A DNA stretch of 64,000 nt from assembly GCA_900107365.1 (NCBI GenBank), contig FNPS01000009.1, forward strand, positions 230,253 to 294,252. Reading direction: 5' to 3'. This stretch comes from Flavobacterium aquidurense. GTDB taxonomy: Bacteria; Bacteroidota; Bacteroidia; Flavobacteriales; Flavobacteriaceae. The notes beneath the pieces were generated by a model. It made no database searches, was not told where the DNA came from, and worked only from the letters and a program-made list of their open reading frames with translations. The first letter of the stretch is position 1. Each line of letters starts with the position of its first letter. The translations under genes and the position numbers were made by a program. This document shows positions 32,935 through 41,752 of this stretch, in pieces.

Positions 32935-34854
32935 TTATTCAAAATGTAAAGGATAATCATCTGTTCGAAAAGGCACTGCCGGAAGTCCTACCTGATTGTA
33001 TAAATTACCATCCGGACTGTTTCCCCAATCGTATCTTACAGCAGTTGGATTTTCAATTTCGTCATTGTATAAAATAATGTTATTACCTTCCTGAAAACCT
33101 TTTGCCCATTTGAAGATTTTGTCATTTCCTGCAATAGAAAATCCTCTTACATAACCGTATTTATCTTTTAAGAGTAAACCTGAACCAAAATTTTCAAACT
33201 GAATTCTGATTTTTCCATTATCAACAGAAAAGCTTTTAAAAGTTGGCCCCGAATCCACAATTTCAGTATTGCCATAAACCACTTTTTCCGCTGCCAGCGC
33301 GAGACGTTTTCCAACATCTTGTTTGTTTTTTGGGTGAATGTCATTCTTCTCACCGAGATCAATCGCAACGGCCATTCCGGTTTTGGGAAGTTTCAAAGTC
33401 GTTTGCTGTGCTTCGCGAAGAGCCGCCCATTTGTAATCTGACGGTTCCTTTTTATCTTCCATAAATCCTGCAAGCTGCACAAAAAGAAAAGGAAAATCTG
33501 ATTTCCATTGTTTGCGCCAACCTTCAATCAAAGCCGGAAATAAAGTTTGATATTGCTTTGCGCGATCTACATTCGATTCTCCCTGATACCAGATTACTCC
33601 TTTTATCGCAAAAGGAATCAAAGGTGCAATCATCGCGTTGTAAATCGTACTTGGCGTTGTATTGCTGGAAACATAATCTGGGATTTTCATTTCGATTTTA
33701 GAATTGAATTTCCAGTTTCCTGTAATATTCATTTTTGAAGATTCATTTTGGATAAAAACAGTTTGTCCCATTTCTCCAATATTCCCTCCCCAGATTTCTA
33801 AAAATTTTAAAGCAATTTGATTATTTGTTTGCTGTAAAACATTTTCGGGAATTATAAAATAGGTTCCGTCTTCTTTCTTTTCACTTTTTGTAATTTCATT
33901 TCCATTAATGTATAAATTCACGTTTCCGTTTATTTTCCCAAGAAATAAAGTTGATTTTAAGTTTGAATTAAAACTTTCATTCAAATCAAATCTTTTTCTA
34001 ATCCAGACATTTCCTCCGTAATTATCAGCGATTTCTAATGCTTTTAAATCAAAAGGAAATTCTACAGATTCCCATTCATCATCGTTATATACTGTTAAGT
34101 TTACACCATTTTTTACACCCAAATTACTTTCATGAAAAGACTTCATATCACTTTCATATTGAATAAAAGTAGAATGCCAATCTCTTCCTGTTTTTAAGTT
34201 TAAAAGTTCGTTTTGAAACTCAGGAAATCGCTGTAAATCTTCTGCTCTTATCCACGGTTCAATAGGAGAACCGCCCCAAGCCGTAACAATAACACCAATC
34301 GGAATTTTCTTTTTCTGATATAGTTCTCTGGCAAAAAAATACGCAACGCCGGAAAAATCTCCAACAGTTTCCGGACTAACTTCTTTCCAATCTCCTTTCA
34401 AGGTATCAATGGGCTGATTGGCAACATTTAACGCCGCTCTAAAAAAATGGATATCAGGAAAATTGGCTTTTAAAATTTCGTCGCGACTATTGGTAACAGA
34501 ATACGTCGTGAATTCCATATTCGATTGGCCGGTTGCTAAAAAGACATCACCGACTAATACATTTTTCACTTCGATTTTATTTTTTCCGAGAAACTCAATC
34601 GTGTAAGGTCCTCCTGAAGAAACAGGATCTAAGTTAAGATGCCATTTTCCATCTTTACCTGTTATGGCTGTTTTTACTTGTTTTTGAAAACGGACTGTAA
34701 TTTTTTCACCCGAATCTGCCCAGCCCCAGATTGGCAATTTTGCATCACGCTGTAAAACCATGCCGTCTGAAACAAAGCCTGGCAAAGAAATTTTACACCA
34801 GGCATTGACAGCAAACATGTTTAAACAAACTAAAAAAATTATTCTCTTTAACAT
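32935..34854 (-). CDS. Sialate O-acetylesterase-type SGNH esterase
   Basis: 639 aa with signal peptide. SGNH block I is GQSNMEFT; block III is IWYQGESNVDR; the catalytic Asp-His is in NDIHPKNKQDVGKR. A galactose-binding-like domain is inserted in the middle (WIRKRFDLNESFNSN to IALKFLEIWGG). Family members remove acetyl groups from sialic acid, xylan or mannan. In this context deacetylation of the polysaccharide before GH26/GH43 attack is likely. Two bases separate it from a paralogue upstream. Confidence 0.9.
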   Translation of the reverse strand: MLKRIIFLVCLNMFAVNAWCKISLPGFVSDGMVLQRDAKLPIWGWADSGEKITVRFQKQVKTAITGKDGKWHLNLDPVSSGGPYTIEFLGKNKIEVKNVLVGDVFLATGQSNMEFTTYSVTNSRDEILKANFPDIHFFRAALNVANQPIDTLKGDWKEVSPETVGDFSGVAYFFARELYQKKKIPIGVIVTAWGGSPIEPWIRAEDLQRFPEFQNELLNLKTGRDWHSTFIQYESDMKSFHESNLGVKNGVNLTVYNDDEWESVEFPFDLKALEIADNYGGNVWIRKRFDLNESFNSNLKSTLFLGKINGNVNLYINGNEITKSEKKEDGTYFIIPENVLQQTNNQIALKFLEIWGGNIGEMGQTVFIQNESSKMNITGNWKFNSKIEMKIPDYVSSNTTPSTIYNAMIAPLIPFAIKGVIWYQGESNVDRAKQYQTLFPALIEGWRKQWKSDFPFLFVQLAGFMEDKKEPSDYKWAALREAQQTTLKLPKTGMAVAIDLGEKNDIHPKNKQDVGKRLALAAEKVVYGNTEIVDSGPTFKSFSVDNGKIRIQFENFGSGLLLKDKYGYVRGFSIAGNDKIFKWAKGFQEGNNIILYNDEIENPTAVRYDWGNSPDGNLYNQVGLPAVPFRTDDYPLHFE

Positions 34855-34856
34855 TC

Positions 34857-36821
34857 TTATTTATTTTCTGTGATTCCTTTAAAATTATCAGTGCGAAATG
34901 GCAACAAAGGCAATCCTTCTTTATTGTAAATATTCCCGTCAGGATTGTTGCTCCAATCGTAACGTACCGAAACCGGACTTTGAATCTCATCATTGTAAAG
35001 CACAATTGTATTGTCTTTTTGATACCCTTTTGCCCAAACATATTTTTGATCCGTTCCGGCAATGGCGAAGCCTTTTGCGTAGCCATAAGCATCACGAAGT
35101 TCTAAACCTGAACCCAGATTAGTAAAAGAAATTATGATTTCATTTCCTTTGATTTCAAGAGATTTAAATTGTGGACCGCCAAAAACTACCTCTTTATTAT
35201 AAGCTACTTTTAAAGCCGAAAGCGCCAATCTTTTTCCAACATCTTGTTTGTTTTTTGGATGAATATCGTCGGGATTTCCAATGTCAATTGCCAACGCCAT
35301 TGCGGTATTTGGCAGTTGCAAAGCTTTTGTTTGCGCTTCTCTTAATTCTGCCCATTCGTAATCCGAAGGTGTCGGTTTATCATGCATGAAATTGGCTAAT
35401 TGAACAAACAGAAACGGAAAATCATAACCCCATTTTGCTCTCCAGCCTCTTATCATATCCGGAAATAAAGTTCCGTATTCAAATGAACGATCTGCGTTTG
35501 ATTCTCCCTGATACCAAATTGCTCCTTTGATTCCGTACGGAATTAACGGTGCTATCATGGCATTGTACAAAGTGGTCGGTACATATTGAGGTTCTCTGCT
35601 TAATGGATATTTAGGCATATTAGTGGCATCAACAGCCGTTTTGTAGTTCCAGTTTCCTGCTAATGTTTTTTGAGCGGATCCAATTTCCATAAATAAATCT
35701 TCCGCATTGCCATAGATTCCGCCGCCGCCGCCGGTATCGTTTACACGAATTGTAATTACATTTCTGCCTGCTTTTAAAAGATTTTTCGGAACGACATAAG
35801 TTCTTAAAGCTTCGTGTCCTATTGTTTCTCCAATTTTAATACCGTTGAAATATGTAATATCTTCATCATCAATTTTTGATAAATGAAGTGTTATGGATTT
35901 TGAGACCTCATTATTTGTTAGATTGATTTCTTTACGAAACCAAACTATTCCGTCATAATTAGGAAGGATATTTTCCTGTTCCCAATTTCCCGGTAGACTC
36001 ATCGAAGACCAATTTGAAACATCCAAATCAAAATCTGCCCATGTTTTTCCGTCTTCCTGATATCCTCTGTCTTTTCCTGAGTTTTTTGACCAGATTGCTA
36101 AATCATTTTTATAAGCTGATAAAATATCAGCTACATCCGTTTTGTTTGTAGAAAGGTTTTCTGCTTCAACTCTGTATCTTGGAAAATGTTTTATGCTTTC
36201 TAAATCCGTCCAAGATTCAGCAGGAGTTCCGCCCCAATTCGAACTGATTAAACCAATTGGAACCTTAATTTCTTTTTGAAGATCTCTTCCGAAAAAATAC
36301 GCAACAGCGGAAAAATTCGGAATCGTTTCGGTACTACATTCTACCCAACCGTTGCTTACAACATCTTCTTTAGGATGACTTGCAACGGCTTTTTCCACCA
36401 TAAATAATCTGATATTTGGATAATTGGCATCGGCAATTTCTTTTTTGTAATTGTTGACGTTTGCAATTAATGGCCATTCCATATTCGATTGTCCCGAAGC
36501 GATCCAAACATCTCCAATCAAAATATTCCTCAAGCTGATTGTATTTTTTCCCTGAATGATCATTTCATAAGGACCTCCGGCAGGAACAGCTTTAAGCTCT
36601 AATTTCCATTTCCCGTCTTTTCCGGTTTTGGTCTGATATTTCGAACCTAAAAAATTTACTGACACTTTTTCTCCAACATCTGCCCAACCCCAAATTGGGA
36701 TCTTTATTTCTCTCTGCAAAACCATATTATCTCCCACAAGTTTTGGCAATTTTACAGTTGCAAAAACAGTATTAGAGAGAACAGTAAAAAGCAGTGCCAG
36801 TACAATTGAAATACGTTTCAT
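34857..36821 (-). CDS. Sialate O-acetylesterase-type SGNH esterase, paralogue
   Basis: 654 aa with signal peptide. Same architecture as its neighbour: GQSNMEWPL (Ser), GGTPAESW, IWYQGESNADRS, and Asp-His in DDIHPKNKQDVGKR; inserted sugar-binding domain (WFRKEINLTNNEVSKSITLH). Tandem duplication of a polysaccharide deacetylase gene; differing inserts suggest the two act on different acetyl positions or substrates. Periplasmic. 28 bp downstream of the GH92 gene. Confidence 0.9.
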   Translation of the reverse strand: MKRISIVLALLFTVLSNTVFATVKLPKLVGDNMVLQREIKIPIWGWADVGEKVSVNFLGSKYQTKTGKDGKWKLELKAVPAGGPYEMIIQGKNTISLRNILIGDVWIASGQSNMEWPLIANVNNYKKEIADANYPNIRLFMVEKAVASHPKEDVVSNGWVECSTETIPNFSAVAYFFGRDLQKEIKVPIGLISSNWGGTPAESWTDLESIKHFPRYRVEAENLSTNKTDVADILSAYKNDLAIWSKNSGKDRGYQEDGKTWADFDLDVSNWSSMSLPGNWEQENILPNYDGIVWFRKEINLTNNEVSKSITLHLSKIDDEDITYFNGIKIGETIGHEALRTYVVPKNLLKAGRNVITIRVNDTGGGGGIYGNAEDLFMEIGSAQKTLAGNWNYKTAVDATNMPKYPLSREPQYVPTTLYNAMIAPLIPYGIKGAIWYQGESNADRSFEYGTLFPDMIRGWRAKWGYDFPFLFVQLANFMHDKPTPSDYEWAELREAQTKALQLPNTAMALAIDIGNPDDIHPKNKQDVGKRLALSALKVAYNKEVVFGGPQFKSLEIKGNEIIISFTNLGSGLELRDAYGYAKGFAIAGTDQKYVWAKGYQKDNTIVLYNDEIQSPVSVRYDWSNNPDGNIYNKEGLPLLPFRTDNFKGITENK

Positions 36822-36849
36822 ACTTTGTGTTTATATTTTATTCTAAATC

Positions 36850-39120
36850 TTATTTCTTTTCCGGATAATAGGTTGGAGGCATATCACTTATGGCACTTCC
36901 CCATTTTTTATTTGGATTTTTGCCCATTTTAAATTCGATTGATCCGCCTTGACTTAATGCATTCCAATCGAGCCATAAACTGGAAACATTTTTTCCATTT
37001 AGTTTCATTTCCTGAATGTAAGGCGCATTAAACTCCGCATTTTTCCCATCAATTGTAATCTTCTTTCCGTTTTCTAAACTGATGGTTGTTTTTTCAAATA
37101 AAGGCCCAGTTATTGTAAATCCGGCTTCTCCGGGTAAATTCGGATAAAAACCTAAAGCTGAGAAAACATACAAAGCTGACATCGCACCAACATCATCATC
37201 GCCTGGCATTCCGTTTGGCGAATTTTTAAAAACTTCTGTTACGCGACGAACATTGTATTGCGCTTTCCAGGGTTTTTGCAGATAATTATAAACGTACATT
37301 GCTCCAAAACAAGGTTCGTTTCCAACCCAGTAAAAAGGTTTTTCGGGAGCCCAGCCTGTTTCAATTTTAGACACAAACTGATCCAGACGTTTTTCTATAA
37401 AACCTGCTCCGCCTGCTTTGTCAATTAATTTTTTCATACTCTGCGGAACACTCCAGAAATACTGCATGGCGCATCCTTCATTAAAACCATTTTCACTGGA
37501 ATCACTAAATGGCGTAATAAATTTTCCATCAGAATTTCTTCCCTGAATTAATTTATTTTCGGGATTTAATAATGTGAATGCATTTTGAGAACGATTTAGA
37601 TAATATTTTTCAGCTTCCAAATCATTTGCTGCTTTGCAAATTTTAGCAATTGAATAATCGTCAACTCCATATTCTAAAGTCATAGAAGCACCGTAACCGT
37701 GAAGATCAACAGGAACATAACCTAATTTCTTATATTCTTCAACCGCGTACCAGCCGTGAGATTGTCTGCTGGAATGAAATTCTGTTGATACTTTTTTCAT
37801 CATGTCTTTAACCATTATCAAATCAAAATCTTTGGCACCCATCGCATACATATTAGCAATAAATGGAAATGGAGAATAGCCGTTCATTACTCCATATTCC
37901 TGATTGTTCATGCTCCAATTTGGAAAAGATCCGCCTTGCTGTGCATCTAACAACAAAGACTGAATCATGTCTGAAGATTCTTTTGGCGCAATAATCGCCT
38001 GCACCTGTGCTGTTGTTCTGTAAGTATCCCAAAGCGAAAAGTTTACATATTTATTTCTGCCTTTTTCAATTTTGTGAATTTTATCATCAAAGCCTATATA
38101 ATCTCCATTTACATCTTCAAAAACATTTGGTTGTAAAAGAGTACGCGAAACTGAAGTATAAAAAACAGTTTTCTCGTCTTCATTTTTTCCTTCAACTACA
38201 ATTTTATTCAAATACTTTTCCCATTCCGAGTGCACGTTTTGGTAGGTATTTTCGAAATTCCAATCGGATATTTCTGCATTTAGATTCTGAATTGCATTTT
38301 CTACACTGACAAACGAAATTGCCGATCTCATTTTTACCTTCGTTTTTCCTTCAAGGTTAAAAGTAACATAAGCTGCAATCGCACTTCCTGAAATATTTTC
38401 ACTTCCTTTAGTTTTATTTTCTGCACGCCAATTTCCTACTTCTTTAAAAGGAACGTCAAATTCAGCTACAAAATAAACTTTATAAGGACGGTCGTTTGGA
38501 TCACGCCAGCAAAAACCTCCTGTTGACATAAAACCGCTTACTCTGTTTTTTTTAGAATCAATATTCAGTTGTCCGGCACTGATTCCGTTGGCATTATTTG
38601 TTGGAGCAAAAACTACTGAAGCTTCTTTATTTAATGGAAAATCAATCTCGCCAATAGAAGCTCTTTGTGTGGTTGTAAATTTTACATCGGTTTGATATGT
38701 ATCTAATTTTACCGAATAATATCCCGGTTTCGCCACTTCATTTTGATGCGAAAATTTACTCTTATAAGCTGATTTATTATAAACTGGAGAAACATTCAAA
38801 TCGCCGACAACAGGCGTGAATGGCAAATCCTGCATGGCATGGCAGCCTACTCCAGAGAAATGCGTCATGCCGAAACCATAAATTTCATCTTGTGTATAAC
38901 GGTATCCTGAACGTGACGTTTCGTAATTTTCAAACACATTGTTCGGACTTATAGAAATCATTCCGAAAGGTGCTTGAGCGCCCGGATACAAATTTCCCCA
39001 TTCGCCTGTTCCTATAAAATTATTTACATAATCTACAGGAGCTTTTTTTTGTGCAAAAGCAAAACTTCCGGCAAAAAACAGTGCAGCTAAGACGGTGCTT
39101 TTATGTTTTGTTATTTTCAT
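36850..39120 (-). CDS. GH92 alpha-mannosidase
   Basis: 756 aa with signal peptide (FFAGSFAFAQ). N-terminal sandwich and (alpha/alpha)6 barrel motifs of family GH92: VNNFIGTGEWGNLYPGAQAP, FGMTHFSGVGCHAMQDLPF, YFVAEFD, WDTYRTTAQVQAI and GMPGDDDVGAMSALYVFSAL (catalytic acidic cluster). GH92 enzymes are calcium-dependent exo-alpha-mannosidases. Its presence points to alpha-mannose on the target glycan, unusual beside so many pentosidases, and is the main argument that the substrate is not simple xylan. Confidence 0.93.
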   Translation of the reverse strand: MKITKHKSTVLAALFFAGSFAFAQKKAPVDYVNNFIGTGEWGNLYPGAQAPFGMISISPNNVFENYETSRSGYRYTQDEIYGFGMTHFSGVGCHAMQDLPFTPVVGDLNVSPVYNKSAYKSKFSHQNEVAKPGYYSVKLDTYQTDVKFTTTQRASIGEIDFPLNKEASVVFAPTNNANGISAGQLNIDSKKNRVSGFMSTGGFCWRDPNDRPYKVYFVAEFDVPFKEVGNWRAENKTKGSENISGSAIAAYVTFNLEGKTKVKMRSAISFVSVENAIQNLNAEISDWNFENTYQNVHSEWEKYLNKIVVEGKNEDEKTVFYTSVSRTLLQPNVFEDVNGDYIGFDDKIHKIEKGRNKYVNFSLWDTYRTTAQVQAIIAPKESSDMIQSLLLDAQQGGSFPNWSMNNQEYGVMNGYSPFPFIANMYAMGAKDFDLIMVKDMMKKVSTEFHSSRQSHGWYAVEEYKKLGYVPVDLHGYGASMTLEYGVDDYSIAKICKAANDLEAEKYYLNRSQNAFTLLNPENKLIQGRNSDGKFITPFSDSSENGFNEGCAMQYFWSVPQSMKKLIDKAGGAGFIEKRLDQFVSKIETGWAPEKPFYWVGNEPCFGAMYVYNYLQKPWKAQYNVRRVTEVFKNSPNGMPGDDDVGAMSALYVFSALGFYPNLPGEAGFTITGPLFEKTTISLENGKKITIDGKNAEFNAPYIQEMKLNGKNVSSLWLDWNALSQGGSIEFKMGKNPNKKWGSAISDMPPTYYPEKK

Positions 39121-39159
39121 TTTATTTATTAAAAATTATTCTATTTTATATGAGTCGTT

Positions 39160-39243
39160 CCTGCAAGGTTTTCAAAACCTTGTAGGTCTGCTTTCTTTAT
39201 TCGGATAATCAAAATACCTACAAGGTTTCCAAAACCTTGCAGG
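39160..39243. repeat. 84-bp nested palindrome
   Basis: Two small palindromes, CTGCAAGGTTTTCAAAACCT(TGTAGG) and CCTACAAGGTTTCC(AAAACCTTGCAG), are themselves inverted copies of each other around 39202. This kind of 'CTGCAAGGTTTT' element is dispersed in flavobacterial intergenic DNA (recalled, not checked). It could stabilise or terminate mRNA between the GH43 and GH92 genes. Confidence 0.7.
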
Positions 39244-39253
39244 AGAAGCCAAA

Positions 39254-40549
39254 TCAGTTGTTTTTTAAAACCTGAACTTCCCAAAGAGAAGCGTTTCTGT
39301 CTTCTGAATTATTAACCGTAACTTTTACATAGCGCGCTTTCTCAGTTTTGGTCTGAAGCATTTCTTTATAACCCTGAACAGCTTCCTGACTATGATCGGC
39401 ATACAACTGCCAATTCTGATAATCTGTTGATGTTTCTATTTTGAAAGTGACCCATTTATCCGGATATTCGAAACAGACACGAACAGCGTCAAACGAAAAT
39501 TCCTGACCTAAATCTATTGTAACATCACTTGGTGCGCTGCTGGTTGTCCAACGTGTATCATTTCTTCCATCAACTACTTTTCCGGCTTCAAAGCCTGCAT
39601 TTTGACTGCTGGCGAAAGCATTTTTGTTTAGAGCCAAATTGGTGTATTTTCCTTTTTTATTTAACGTTTTAGCCAAATCATCTACATAAGAAACGAGATT
39701 GATTTTACCGTTTTTGAACTCGACTTCAGAAACGGCTGAAAAACGATAATCGCAAGTTGGGCCTTTTGCCAAATCCTGTCTGTGGTAGAACATAAAGGAA
39801 CGTCCGTCAATTTCTGTAATCGAATGATGACCTGGACCAGAAATTCCGGCTTTTTCATCGGTTTTTAAAATCGGACTGTTTGATGCTTCTTCGTAAGGGC
39901 CATCAATATTTTTTGATACGGCGTAACGCACCTTATAACTCGTTTCCCAACAGCGTCCACCTGCCCACATGCAATAATATAATCCATCTTTATATACTAA
40001 ATATGGACCTTCTGTATAATCAAAAAGGTTTCCTTTTATGGAAAGTTTCTTTTCGATTTTGGTTAAATACGTTGGAGACTTTACATCATTATCCATTAAA
40101 AATAATTCGCGTCCTGCAGAAATTACATAGATTTTTCCTGAAACGGGATCGCGAAAAGGCTCAATATCAAAACCGCCTAAATGCGCTTCTTTTTTGAAAG
40201 GCCCCGTTGGTGAATCTCCCGAATAAACATAACCGGAATAATCGACCGAACTTTGGCAATACAAATAGTATTTTCCGTTATCGCCCTGAATTACTGCCGG
40301 AGCCCAAACGGTTTCATGTGGTAAACCGGGAACGGATTGAACATCCCAATCAGCTAAGTTTTTTGTTGTCCAGACTAAAATTTCGCCGTCATTTCCGCTA
40401 AAATAACCGTCTGTTGTGGAGTACATATAATACGTATCGCCAAATTTCTTTATACTTGGATCTGCAAAATAACCCGGAACAACGGGATTTTGCGCCATTA
40501 TAGCAACGGTAAAAAAGCTTAAAAAAAGAGTTATTAATCTACTATTCAT
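39254..40549 (-). CDS. GH43 glycosidase with F5/8 type C (CBM32-like) domain
   Basis: 431 aa with signal peptide (FFTVAIMAQ). Catalytic Asp in YFADPSIKKFGDTYYMYS, modulator in DIEPFRDPVSGKIYVIS, acid Glu in DYTEGPYLVYKDGLYYCMW. C-terminal about 120 residues (LNKNAFASSQNAGFEAGKVV, DVTIDLGQEFSFDAVRVCFE, SLWEVQVLKN) are a discoidin-type galactose-binding domain. Exo-acting on arabinose, xylose or galactose. Four bp after the GH26 gene. Confidence 0.9.
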   Translation of the reverse strand: MNSRLITLFLSFFTVAIMAQNPVVPGYFADPSIKKFGDTYYMYSTTDGYFSGNDGEILVWTTKNLADWDVQSVPGLPHETVWAPAVIQGDNGKYYLYCQSSVDYSGYVYSGDSPTGPFKKEAHLGGFDIEPFRDPVSGKIYVISAGRELFLMDNDVKSPTYLTKIEKKLSIKGNLFDYTEGPYLVYKDGLYYCMWAGGRCWETSYKVRYAVSKNIDGPYEEASNSPILKTDEKAGISGPGHHSITEIDGRSFMFYHRQDLAKGPTCDYRFSAVSEVEFKNGKINLVSYVDDLAKTLNKKGKYTNLALNKNAFASSQNAGFEAGKVVDGRNDTRWTTSSAPSDVTIDLGQEFSFDAVRVCFEYPDKWVTFKIETSTDYQNWQLYADHSQEAVQGYKEMLQTKTEKARYVKVTVNNSEDRNASLWEVQVLKNN

Positions 40550-40552
40550 GTT

Positions 40553-41656
40553 TTATTTTTTATTGTAAATATTCTCTTTGGTTAATTCTTTCTGGAAAAT
40601 AACTTTAGGAGTTTTATAAAATGTTTTAAAATCATTTTCACTAATCTGTCCCGGATATGGAACAAAATAATGATCTGGTCTTCCGTTTCTCCAAAGCAAA
40701 ACATAAGACAAATTAGAATTCTGAACAATAGGAAGTAAGATCTCTGTCCACCATTTTTTATTCGGTACTTTTTCCTGTCCGATTTCGGTTAATGCTGTTA
40801 GCTTATTGTGCTCTTTTCCGATTTCATTTAGCATTTTGATTTGATTTTTTATTCCCTGTACAAATTCAGAATTGGTTTTTGCAGTATCGTTCTGATAAGC
40901 ATCAAAACCTAAAACATCTACATAATTATCGCCAGGATATCTTTCTAAGAAAAATTCTTTGTTTGGAAATTCAGTGGTAGAAAAAGCGTATAAAACATTT
41001 TTAACGCCTTTGCTTTTTAAATAATCAACCGTGATTCTCCAAAGCTGAATATAGTCTTTCGATGCAGTCTGCTTCTTTCCCCACCAAAACCAATCGCCCG
41101 TCTGTTCGTGCAACGGCCTGAAAATAACCGGAATCGTATTTCCTCTTTCATCTTTCAAACCATTAAAAAAAGCTGCCGCTTTATCTAAATCTTTCAAATA
41201 ATCTCTTTTAACCTCAGCATTTTTCAAAATAAGTTTTATTGTCGAAGTACTGTCCCATGCAGAATTTCTGTTGAAAGGGTTTGTTTGATGCCAGCTAAAT
41301 GTATTAATCCCGCCTCTTTTGTAAACTTCTGTTACATATTTTTTCATTTTAACAAAAGGAACGCCATCAATATTTACATCTTCACCCAATTCTAAATGCC
41401 CTAAATCCCAACCATAAACTCCCGGATAATCTCCAACCACTTTTTTTACATCTGATTCTCCATCTACATAAGACCAGCCTACACCGTAAGCCAAATCGTC
41501 CTGATGACCGAAAATGATTCCATTTTTTGCCAGCGTTTTCATGTTCTGTAATAAAATACTTTTTGCAGTTTCTTTTTCTTCTGCTTTAGAAGTATTTTTT
41601 TGTTTATTACAGGAACTCAAAACAATAGCACAAAAAATAATAGTATAAAATTTCAT
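40553..41656 (-). CDS. GH26 lipoprotein
   Basis: 367 aa from ATG 41656; the upstream 16 codons of the longer frame give no leader, whereas MKFYTIIFCAIVLSSC is a clean lipoprotein signal (Cys16). Single GH26 barrel: acid/base Glu in FRPLHEQTGDWFWWG, nucleophile in ALTEIGQEK. Shorter than the other two GH26 proteins here and without accessory domains. First enzyme gene after the SusC/SusD/IPT block, from which it is separated by a strong hairpin (41678-41723). Confidence 0.92.
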   Translation of the reverse strand: MKFYTIIFCAIVLSSCNKQKNTSKAEEKETAKSILLQNMKTLAKNGIIFGHQDDLAYGVGWSYVDGESDVKKVVGDYPGVYGWDLGHLELGEDVNIDGVPFVKMKKYVTEVYKRGGINTFSWHQTNPFNRNSAWDSTSTIKLILKNAEVKRDYLKDLDKAAAFFNGLKDERGNTIPVIFRPLHEQTGDWFWWGKKQTASKDYIQLWRITVDYLKSKGVKNVLYAFSTTEFPNKEFFLERYPGDNYVDVLGFDAYQNDTAKTNSEFVQGIKNQIKMLNEIGKEHNKLTALTEIGQEKVPNKKWWTEILLPIVQNSNLSYVLLWRNGRPDHYFVPYPGQISENDFKTFYKTPKVIFQKELTKENIYNKK

Positions 41657-41677
41657 TTTTATTCCAATTTTTAAAAT

Positions 41678-41723
41678 AGACAAAGAAGAATGCTTGGGGC
41701 TCAACCAAGCTTCTTCTTTGTCT
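41678..41723 (-). terminator. Intercistronic hairpin below the SusC/D block
   Basis: Stem AGACAAAGAAGAAtGCTTGG (41678-41697) pairs with CCAAGCTTCTTCTTTGTCT (41705-41723) with a single bulged T. There is no long T-run, so partial termination or mRNA stabilisation is more likely than full termination. Confidence 0.75.
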
Positions 41724-41752
41724 GGAAAATTACTAACCTAACTTACTTATAA

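Noticed and set aside
34793..35095. 100-aa minus-strand ORF overlapping two esterase genes
   Set aside because: It is a shadow frame across the end of one esterase gene and the start of the other, which fully explain the sequence.
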